Positions 1 through 5,094 of a stretch of 5,395 bases of DNA are shown in pieces. Within the stretch, counting starts at the first letter, position 1. The number at the start of each line of letters is the position of its first letter. Under the pieces are notes generated by a model. It was not told where the DNA came from. It worked only from the letters and a program-made list of their open reading frames with translations, and did not search any database. The position numbers were made by a program, and so were the translations under genes. Source of the DNA: an uncultured Campylobacter sp. (GTDB lineage: Bacteria; Campylobacterota; Campylobacteria; Campylobacterales; Campylobacteraceae); contig NZ_CALIMY010000133.1 in assembly GCF_938045205.1 (NCBI RefSeq), positions 1 to 5,395 of the forward strand. The letters run 5' to 3'.

Positions 1-60
1 GTCTTTAAATAATAATTTATCTTCAAAAGTTTTTGATAAATTTTTAATATAGATTTTCAT
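1..60 (-). CDS. Partial ABC-transporter ATP-binding protein (N-terminus only)
   Basis: Reading leftward from an ATG at 60-58, all 20 codons to the window edge are open and begin MKIYIKNLSKTF, followed by EDKLLFKD. This matches the usual first beta strands of ABC ATPases (hydrophobic-charged alternation, then an NLSKxF motif and a short basic turn before the next strand). The Walker A and all later motifs lie outside the window, so the family call rests on this short stretch alone. A TAA lies directly upstream in frame, so this ATG is the first possible start. No Shine-Dalgarno sequence is visible; the leader is pure A/T. The gene is divergent from the formate dehydrogenase. A molybdate or tungstate importer ATPase would fit the neighbours, but nothing visible sets the substrate. 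Confidence 0.5.
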   Translation of the reverse strand, partial: MKIYIKNLSKTFEDKLLFKD

Positions 61-211
61 TTAATTAAATTAATATAATATACCGATAAATTAGCATTAA
101 AATTTCATAAAAATTTAATCGTGCTTTGAAATAAAACGGAGCGTAATATAATTTCAAAATTCTATTAAAATTATAAAACTTAGCTTAAAAAGCGTCTTTT
201 GCGATAAGTGA

Positions 212-262
212 TAAATTTTACACTAAAACGCCGTCATTATCGAGGCAAAAGCGTAAAATTTA
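212..262. repeat. 10-bp inverted repeat with 31-nt spacer
   Basis: TAAATTTTAC at 212-221 is the exact reverse complement of GTAAAATTTA at 253-262. The spacer (222-252) is less AT-rich than the surroundings. It could be a looped pair of operator half-sites or a hairpin. AAATTT-type words are very common in this genome, which lowers its significance. Confidence 0.4.
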
Positions 263-274
263 ACTATTCAATTT

Positions 275-295
275 AATATGCGATATTTGCATATT
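275..295. promoter_or_regulatory. Candidate operator: AATATGC-N7-GCATATT
   Basis: Perfect 7-bp arms around a 7-nt spacer form a 21-bp dyad, the right size for a dimeric helix-turn-helix regulator. It lies 44 bp upstream of the first TATAAT box of the formate dehydrogenase gene. The ModE-like regulator encoded in this window is an obvious candidate binder, but the arms do not match the E. coli ModE site as I remember it, so the assignment is inference. Confidence 0.4.
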
Positions 296-317
296 GCTTA
301 AATTTTGCTTAAAAAAA

Positions 318-345
318 TTCACTAATTTAAAAATTCTTTTATAAT
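318..345 (+). promoter_or_regulatory. Probable sigma70-type promoter of the formate dehydrogenase gene
   Basis: A perfect TATAAT at 340-345 is preceded, with a 16-bp spacer, by TTCACT (318-323), a weak match to TTGACA. Campylobacter promoters often lack a conserved -35, so the -10 carries the call. A second perfect TATAAT at 354-359 could serve instead. The resulting leader would be roughly 30-45 nt before the ATG at 394. Confidence 0.4.
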
Positions 346-393
346 CTAGAAAGTATAATAGCCGTGCAAACCAAAATTCTTGAAAGGAATATT

Positions 394-2646
394 ATGCAGT
401 CCAGAGAAAAGATTGTCAAAACGACTTGTCCTTACTGCGGCACCGGCTGTGGTATCGATCTTATCGTAAAAGACGGCAGGATCGTAAACGCGCGCCCTAC
501 GCAGGCCCATCACGTAAATGACGGCGAGCTATGCTTAAAAGGGATGTTCGGCTGGGAGTTCGTAAACTCTCCAAAACGCCTTGCCAAACCTATGATCCGT
601 AAGAAAAACGGAGTATTTGATAGAAGCGGCAAGCTTGAGGAGGTAAGCTTTGAAGAGGCTTATGATTTTGTAGCGTCTAAATTTAAAGAGACCGTCGCTA
701 AATATGGCCCAAGCTCAATAATGGGTTTTAGCTCGGCGCGCTCAAATAACGAAGACAACTACGTTTTTCAGAAATTTTTCCGCGCTCAGGGTAGCAACAA
801 CGTCGATCACTGCGCCCGTCTCTGACACGCTCCTACAGTGGCAGGTCTTGCCAACACGCTAGGAAACGGAACGATGACGAACGATTTGGTAGAATTCGCT
901 ACCGATACGGACGTATTTTTACTCATCGGCACCAACACGAGCGAATGTCACCCGATCATCGCTATGCAGATGCAGCGCGGGCTTCAGCGCGGCGCCAAGA
1001 TGATCGTAGTAGATCCGAAGCGCACAGATATGGCGAAAAAAGCCGATATCTATCTGCAAATCCCGGTGGGCGCGAACATTAAGACGCTAAATACCATTAT
1101 GAATGTTATCATTGCTGAAAATCTGCAAGATGACGAGTTTATCAAAAACTACGCTCACGGCTACGAGTATCTAAAAGAAGCGGTTAAGGACTTTACGCCT
1201 GAGCGATTTGAGCGCGAGACGGGCGTGAAAAAAGAGCTCGTAATCGAAGCTGCTAGAATGTATGCTAAAGCAGGCGCAGCGGCGATCTGCTACACGATGG
1301 GTATCACACAGTTTAGCGACGGCACCTCAAACGTCTTTTCGCTTTCAAATTTAGCCATTTTGACGGGAAATTTAGGTAAAAGAGGCGCGGGCGTAAATCC
1401 TTTGCGCGGTCAAAACAATGTCCAGGGTGCATGCGATATGGGCGCGCTGCCTAACGTCATTCCGGCAGGTGCGGTAAATTCCGCTTACGCTCAGGAGCAG
1501 GCGCGCAGAGTATGGCACTTCGAGCTAAATCCAACTCCAGGCTTTAAGCTTACGGTCGCACCCGATAAGATGGATAGCGGCGAGCTGAAGCTACTCTATG
1601 TTTACGGCGAAAACCCCGTAATGAGCGATCCTTGGACGGAGCACTTCGTGCATGCAACGCATCATCTGGATTGCTTTATCGTGCAGGATCTTTTCTTTAC
1701 CGAGAGCGCACAGAAGGCAGATGTCGTACTACCTGCTGCCGGATGGGGTGAGAAGGACGGCACCTTTTTAAACACTTCCCGTCGCGTCCAGCGCACTCGC
1801 AAGGCAAGCGAGCCGGCTCCTGGCGTAGAGCCTGATTGGAAGGTCGTTTGCAATATCGCACAAAGAATGGGACTTGAAGGGTTTGATTTTTTAAGTGCGG
1901 AAGAAATTTGGAACGAAGTGCGTGCATTAATGCCTAAATTTTTTGGCGGTATTAGCTACTATAGGCTAGATAAGCTAGGCGGCATAAGCTGGCCATGTCC
2001 TGATGAAGATCATCCGGGCACACCGGTTCTTTACGCAGATCATAAATCGATGCTGCCTGACGGTAAATTTAGAATGGTGCCGGTACTTTACGTGGATGAT
2101 AAAGAGGAGCGCGCTAAAGCTGAGGCGGATTTTAGAGCCAAGATGAAAATTCCTGATGATTATCCAGTGGGAAGCGGCGCGCTTAGCGAGATTCCGGATG
2201 AAATTTATCCGTGCTTATTTACGACTGGGCGCAAGGTTTATCACTACCATACTGGCACGATGACGAGAGAGTGCCGCGCGCTAGAGTACGGCGCGGGCGC
2301 AGAAGGCGCGCTCATCGAGGTAAGCCCTGACATCGCACGCGAACGCGAGCTTACCGAAGGTTGCTACGCGCTAGTCAAAAATAAGCGCGGCCAGATCGCG
2401 GCGAAACTGCGTATAAATCCGGATCTAAAAGAGGGCACGATCTTTACGACCTTCCATTACAGCGAGGCCGACGGCAACGAGCTCGTGCATGCGGGCGATC
2501 TGGATCCGCTATCGGGTATCCCACCGCTAAAGATGACGATTGCAAATATCAGAAAGCTTAGCGAGAGCGAGTTTATCGAGTTCAGAAGACAAAACGAGAT
2601 GTCGATGCACTCTGAAAAACCTTATCTATCGCCGGTTCATAAGTAG
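394..2646 (+). CDS. fdhF: Selenocysteine-containing formate dehydrogenase, catalytic subunit (FdhF type)
   Basis: This gene encodes a 750-residue molybdopterin oxidoreductase that oxidises formate to CO2. It is a single gene read through an in-frame TGA (823-825) as selenocysteine 144, in the context HCARL-U-HAPTVAGL, which aligns with E. coli FdhF VDCCARV-U-HGPSVAGL. Visible motifs: the [4Fe-4S] cysteines C12, C15, C19 (CPYCGTGC) and C47; K49 (LCLKG), the likely proton and electron relay lysine; U144-H145; and R338 in RGQNNVQGACDMGALP, the active-site arginine. The C-terminal third carries the cofactor-binding domain (TTGRKVYHYHTGTMTR, near 610-625). E. coli FdhF has 715 residues. There is no Tat signal, so it is probably cytoplasmic, unlike the periplasmic FdhA of C. 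jejuni. I chose the ATG at 394 because AAAGGA (383-388) lies 5 nt upstream; a GTG at 364 has no such site. No electron-transfer subunit gene is adjacent. The metal (Mo or W) cannot be told from sequence. Confidence 0.93.
823..825 (+). other. Selenocysteine (UGA) codon, residue 144
   Basis: This TGA interrupts the formate dehydrogenase frame exactly where family members carry the catalytic Sec or Cys, with the conserved H-A/G-P-T/S-V following in the same frame. Reading resumes without any shift for 607 further codons before a normal TAG at 2644-2646. It is therefore a recoding site and not a nonsense mutation. Confidence 0.93.
823..865 (+). promoter_or_regulatory. Bacterial SECIS element
   Basis: A stem-loop starts just after the UGA, inside the coding frame. 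The upper stem TGGCA (839-843) pairs perfectly with TGCCA (849-853) around the loop GGTCT (844-848). A lower stem TCCTA (831-835) pairs with TAGGA (860-864). Counting the UGA as 1-3, U17, G23 and U24, which in E. coli fdhF are the SelB-contacting bases, are all present at the same positions. This directs SelB and Sec-tRNA to the codon. The selA, selB, selC and selD genes are not in the window. Confidence 0.87.
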
Positions 2647-2677
2647 TTTGGGCGGCAAGTTCCACCCGCTTTATATA

Positions 2678-2723
2678 GATGAAATTTCATCGCGGCTGCG
2701 GCAAAATTTGATGAAATTTTATC
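2678..2723. repeat. Palindrome GATGAAATTTCATC and near-copy
   Basis: GATGAAATTTCATC (2678-2691) is a perfect 14-bp palindrome. GATGAAATTTTATC (2710-2723) repeats it with one change, 32 bp downstream start to start. The second copy also forms AAAATTT-GATG-AAATTTT (2703-2720), a small hairpin. It could be a tandem operator or 3'-UTR structure; the role is unknown. Confidence 0.4.
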
Positions 2724-2739
2724 TTTGCGGGCGCTTCAT

Positions 2740-2792
2740 GGCCGCTTGCGCGCATGGTGCGAGCGGCTCGTGGGGTTTCCACGCGATTTTTT
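2740..2792 (+). terminator. Two-hairpin intrinsic terminator after fdhF
   Basis: A 12-bp GC-rich stem (2740-2751 with 2757-2768, three G-U pairs, 5-nt loop) is followed without a gap by CGTGG-GGTTT-CCACG (2769-2783), then CGA and six T (2787-2792). The second hairpin plus T-run is the classical intrinsic form. It implies that the formate dehydrogenase transcript ends here and that fdhD has its own promoter. Confidence 0.65.
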
Positions 2793-2912
2793 AAATACAA
2801 AACTGCGAGCGCTTTAAATTTACGCACGCCGCTTCGGCTTTACTTCGGCGAATTAAGGCTATTTAAGCAAAATTTCACTACGATACGGGCGAAATTAAAA
2901 TAAGGAAGGTCT

Positions 2913-3695
2913 ATGGAGCCGATTTATAGGGCGGAGATAGTTAAATTTAAAGGGGATGAAAGAAGGAACGTAAGCGATATCTTGGTTCGCGAGATCAAGC
3001 TTGAAATTTTACTAAACGGCAAGCGTTTCGGCGCGCTGATGGCGACTCCGAGTGATTTAAAGGCGCTTGCGGTAGGCTATTTGCTGAGCGAAAATTTGAT
3101 CTCGGATCCAAGCGGCATAAGAAGCATTGAGCTCGCGCCGGACGGGCTTAGCGTGAATGTCTGCGGCGAGATAAACGAAAAGCGGCTAAATAGCTTCGAT
3201 GCCGAAAAGGTTATCATCAGCGGCTGCGGGCGCAGCTCTACCGCAAATATCGATCCAGAGGCGATGGCGGCGCGCAAAGTCCGCTCGGACGCTAAATTTC
3301 ATAAGAATGAAATTTTAAATTTGATGAGCGAGTTTTACACGCAGTGCGAGCTTTACGAGATGACGGGTTGCGTGCACACCGCAAAGCTCTTTACCGCGGG
3401 CGGCGAGTATTTTATCGGCGAGGATATCGCCCAGCACAATACCATCGATAAATCCGTCGGCAAGGCGGTCTTGGCGGGGCGCGATACGCAGGGCTCGCTT
3501 CTTTTGGTAAGCGGCAGGCTAAGCTCCGAAATGGTCGCCAAAGCCGTGATGAGCGGCATTAGCGCGCTTGTTTCGCGCACGGCTCCTACGAGCCTGGGCG
3601 TCGTGATCGCGCGTAAATTTGATCTTACCCTTTGCGGCTTCGCGCGCGGCGAAAATTTAAACGTCTATAGCGGCGAAGAGAGAATTTTGAGTTAA
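2913..3695 (+). CDS. fdhD: FdhD, sulfur-transfer factor for formate dehydrogenase
   Basis: The 260-residue product belongs to the FdhD family. In E. coli, FdhD takes sulfur from the cysteine desulfurase IscS and sulfurates the bis-MGD cofactor before it enters formate dehydrogenase, in the cytoplasm. Family landmarks are present: the catalytic cysteine loop at C105 (SGCGRSS), TGCVH (151-155), EDIAQHNTIDK (170-180), SGRLSSEMVAK (200-210), RTAPTSLGV (222-230) and a C-terminal LCGFARG (240-246). The loop holds one cysteine, whereas E. coli FdhD has two (C121 and C124). The length is close to the E. coli protein. The start is supported by AAGGAAGG (2902-2909) close upstream of ATG. It heads a three-gene operon, with the next gene 9 bp after its stop, and its client enzyme is encoded just upstream. 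Confidence 0.93.
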   Translation: MEPIYRAEIVKFKGDERRNVSDILVREIKLEILLNGKRFGALMATPSDLKALAVGYLLSENLISDPSGIRSIELAPDGLSVNVCGEINEKRLNSFDAEKVIISGCGRSSTANIDPEAMAARKVRSDAKFHKNEILNLMSEFYTQCELYEMTGCVHTAKLFTAGGEYFIGEDIAQHNTIDKSVGKAVLAGRDTQGSLLLVSGRLSSEMVAKAVMSGISALVSRTAPTSLGVVIARKFDLTLCGFARGENLNVYSGEERILS

Positions 3696-3704
3696 GAAGG
3701 CGGC

Positions 3705-4496
3705 ATGGAGATAGATATCAAGATAGACGATAAAAAAGCAAGCGAGATCAAAAGGCTGATTTTAAATTTACTAAATCCAAGCGGCAAGCTCGATTGCGGC
3801 GCGGCGTTTAAGATCGCCGCCAAATTAGGCGTAGACGCGAGCGTCGTAGGAGATCTCGCGGCACGCGAAGGGATACGGATAGATCGCTGCGAACTCGGAC
3901 AGTTCGGCAAGCTGCAATGTAGCGGAGGCAGCATAAAGGCTCTGCAGAAGCTAAATCCGTTTTTGGATGAGAAAAGGCGGATTTTTTGCCGCGACGCCCG
4001 CGCCGTAGCTAGCGGCGGAGTGGGGTTCGATACGGTGCGCTCTACGCTTAAGGAGCACGCCATAGACGTGAAATATTGTCAGTTGGGCTGCTTTAAGGAG
4101 AAGAAAGGCAAAAGAATGAGGGTAAAAACGAAAACTTGGATCGAAAATGCGCAGGGCGAGCTCATTTTTGGCAAGGGCAAAACCGAAGTGCTGGACGTGA
4201 TAGCTCAAACGGGCTCCATCTCTAAGGCCGCCGAGGTTTTGGGGATGAACTATAAAAAGTGCTGGAGCCATCTGCAAATTTTACAAAAAAATCTGCAAGA
4301 GGAGCTCTTTAGTACCAAGCAAGGCGGCGGCAATGCCGCGGGTACGACGCTAAATGCACGCGCCTATGAGCTGATTGCTGCATATAAGCAGCTGCAAAGC
4401 GATATAGAAAACTACGCAAACGAGCGCTTTAAGGAGCTGTTTTTGAAAAAAGAGGGCGAAAAAGACGCAAGTAAAGCGGCAGATAAAAACCATTAA
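3705..4496 (+). CDS. modE: ModE-like transcriptional regulator with duplicated N-terminal Cys domain
   Basis: The 263-residue product has a ModE-type winged helix-turn-helix at about residues 137-245. AQTGSISKAAEVLGMNYKKC (167-186) matches the ModE recognition region (ALSGSISQGAKDAGISYKSA in E. coli), followed by the glycine-rich wing (QGGGNAAGTTLN, 206-217) and a terminal helix. The molybdate-binding MOP/TOBE domains of E. coli ModE are absent. The N-terminal half is instead two copies of a unit of about 40 residues: C31 to C62-ELGQFG, and C95 to C125-QLGCF, with 31- and 30-residue Cys-Cys spacing. The units look helix-turn-helix-like. From memory, C. jejuni carries a ModE-like protein in the same place after fdhD (Cj1507c) linked to Mo and W transporter control. 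The SD AAGAAGG (3694-3700) overlaps the fdhD stop, suggesting translational coupling. Targets could be fdhF or a metal transporter; this is inferred. A charged, Lys-rich tail ends the protein. Confidence 0.85.
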   Translation: MEIDIKIDDKKASEIKRLILNLLNPSGKLDCGAAFKIAAKLGVDASVVGDLAAREGIRIDRCELGQFGKLQCSGGSIKALQKLNPFLDEKRRIFCRDARAVASGGVGFDTVRSTLKEHAIDVKYCQLGCFKEKKGKRMRVKTKTWIENAQGELIFGKGKTEVLDVIAQTGSISKAAEVLGMNYKKCWSHLQILQKNLQEELFSTKQGGGNAAGTTLNARAYELIAAYKQLQSDIENYANERFKELFLKKEGEKDASKAADKNH

Positions 4497-4513
4497 ATTT
4501 AAAGGAGAAAACG

Positions 4514-4702
4514 ATGTTTGTAAAGCTAAACGAACGAACCTATCTAAACAAAGACAGGATCACGCGCATCAAGGTAGATAGCGTCCAAGACGGTATCAGA
4601 ATTCGCTTTTATGAGGGGCAGTTTCAAGTCGCCAAAAGCGGCAGATTTGAAAGCGAAGAAAAAGCGATGGAGTGGCTGCAGAAAAATTTTATCGGCAAAT
4701 AG
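4514..4702 (+). CDS. Small conserved-looking protein, 62 residues, function unknown
   Basis: I do not recognise this family. The start is well supported: AAAGGAG (4501-4507) lies 6 nt before the ATG, and the gene begins 17 bp after the regulator's stop, so it is probably the last gene of the fdhD operon. The protein is soluble, with no signal peptide, membrane segment or cysteine. Alternating hydrophobic residues suggest two or three beta strands (residues 1-40, for example YLNKDRITRIKV and GIRIRFYEGQFQVA), followed by an amphipathic helix (ESEEKAMEWLQKNF, 46-59). Its codon use resembles the neighbours, which supports a real gene. A role in formate dehydrogenase maturation or regulation is only suggested by position. 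Confidence 0.75.
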   Translation: MFVKLNERTYLNKDRITRIKVDSVQDGIRIRFYEGQFQVAKSGRFESEEKAMEWLQKNFIGK

Positions 4703-4794
4703 CCGCAAAGCGCACTTCATAGCCGCGCGAGCAGCTTGAGAACAGATCCGTAAAACAACGCTTTTTGTGATACGGTAGCAACTTGCCGCTTATT

Positions 4795-4828
4795 AGCACT
4801 ACGATAATTTTTGGTGACCTGTGCTTTT
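4795..4828 (+). terminator. Possible weak terminator of the fdhD operon
   Basis: AGCAC (4795-4799) and GTGCT (4821-4825) form a 5-bp stem closed over a 21-nt loop, followed by TTT. The stem is short and the T-run is poor, so this is only the best candidate within 130 bp of the operon's last stop codon. Confidence 0.2.
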
Positions 4829-4836
4829 AAGAAAAG

Positions 4837-4962
4837 CCTACGCAAAGACGTTGCGGTAAATTTACGGCGAACGAGCCTCGGATATAGTGCCTAGCGTAGG
4901 TGTAAATAGAGAATGTAGCTACGCAAATAAGGTCTATGACGACATTCGTTCGCCAAATTTAC
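4837..4962. repeat. Nested inverted and direct repeats (possible structured RNA)
   Basis: GTAAATTT-AC-GGCGAACGA (4856-4874) pairs over 17 bp with TCGTTCGCCAAATTTAC (4946-4962), with only a 2-nt bulge. CCTACGC (4837-4843) is the reverse complement of GCGTAGG (4894-4900). The GCGTAG within the latter (4894-4899) can instead pair with CTACGC (4919-4924), giving mutually exclusive hairpins. CTACGCAAA occurs as a direct repeat at 4838-4846 and 4919-4927. The element overlaps the start of the ORF at 4936. Confidence 0.45.
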
Positions 4963-5067
4963 TCGAAAGATTTCATCATTTTAACCCTGTCAACGGCATT
5001 TTTCGGTCAGTTTTGCTTATCGTGCCTATATAGTATTTATATTTTATTAAGTACTGATTGGATATAG
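4936..5067 (+). pseudogene. Possible remnant of an MFS transporter N-terminus (43 codons)
   Basis: An ATG with an AAGG-type site just upstream (AAATAAGG, 4925-4932) opens a 43-residue ORF. It starts MTTFVRQIYSKDFIILTLST, continues AFFGQFCLSCLYSIYILL and ends at TAG (5065-5067). The YSKDFIILTLSTAFFG pattern resembles the first transmembrane helix of many major facilitator transporters (basic start, SKDF, hydrophobic helix with FFG). If so, it is a fragment cut short by a stop after one helix. It could equally be a genuine single-pass small membrane protein. The match is from memory of the family pattern only. Confidence 0.35.
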
Positions 5068-5094
5068 TCGCGGGCAAAATTCTAAGGGGAAATT

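Larger units (their letters stand above)
61..393. other. AT-rich divergent intergenic region
   Basis: About 330 bp without a credible ORF on either strand, much more AT-rich than the flanking genes. It separates the leftward ABC-ATPase start from the rightward formate dehydrogenase and so should hold both promoters. Visible structure: a 10-bp inverted repeat with a 31-nt spacer (212-262), a 7-bp inverted repeat with a 7-nt spacer (275-295), a 9-bp direct repeat with 11-bp period (294-313) and two TATAAT boxes (340-345 and 354-359). For the leftward gene, TATATT boxes can be read on the minus strand around 82-72, but they sit only about 12-20 bp from the ATG. Confidence 0.6.
2647..2912. other. 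Intergenic region between fdhF and fdhD
   Basis: This 266-bp stretch has no credible gene. In order it holds a 14-bp palindrome and its near copy (2678-2723), a two-hairpin terminator (2740-2792), a small set of competing hairpins (2827-2850) and the fdhD leader. A TACGAT at 2879-2884 is a possible -10 for fdhD, without a convincing -35. Confidence 0.5.
4703..5094. other. 392-bp region without a clear full-length gene
   Basis: After the fdhD operon no full gene is seen in six frames. It contains a hairpin at 4748-4775 (CCGTA...TACGG with an inner ACAA/TTGT stem), a possible weak terminator (AGCAC 4795-4799 with GTGCT 4821-4825, then TTT), the structured repeat at 4837-4962 and a 43-codon hydrophobic ORF at 4936-5067. 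Its GC content is nearer to coding DNA than to the AT-rich spacer at the left edge, which would fit decayed coding sequence or a structured RNA. Confidence 0.5.

Noticed and set aside
364..393. GTG start adding ten residues to the formate dehydrogenase
   Set aside because: It has no ribosome binding site, and the added residues match nothing in the family; the ATG at 394 has AAAGGA 5 nt upstream.
823..840. Nonsense mutation or pseudogene in fdhF
   Set aside because: The stop is a TGA at the exact catalytic Sec position, followed by a SECIS and 607 more in-frame codons with intact motifs.
1662..1927. Minus-strand ORFs inside fdhF
   Set aside because: They lie opposite strongly conserved coding sequence and show no start signals or family resemblance.
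2540..2794. 84-codon plus-strand ORF overlapping the end of fdhF
   Set aside because: It overlaps fdhF in another frame and runs through the terminator hairpins, with no ribosome site or recognisable protein.
3692..4277. Minus-strand ORFs opposite the regulator gene
   Set aside because: They are opposite-strand shadows of a well-supported gene; their compositions look like frame artefacts.
4748..4775. Intrinsic terminator at the CCGTA...TACGG hairpin
   Set aside because: The stem has an internal loop and no T-run follows it.
4703..4935. tRNA-Sec, tmRNA, SRP RNA or other standard RNA gene
   Set aside because: I found no cloverleaf, T-arm GTTCGA-type core, CCA end or known tmRNA/SRP signature.
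5063..5068. Promoter TATAGT before the right-edge gene
   Set aside because: A weak -10 with no -35 at the right distance; similar TATAGT and TATATT words occur several times in 5025-5068, so none can be chosen.
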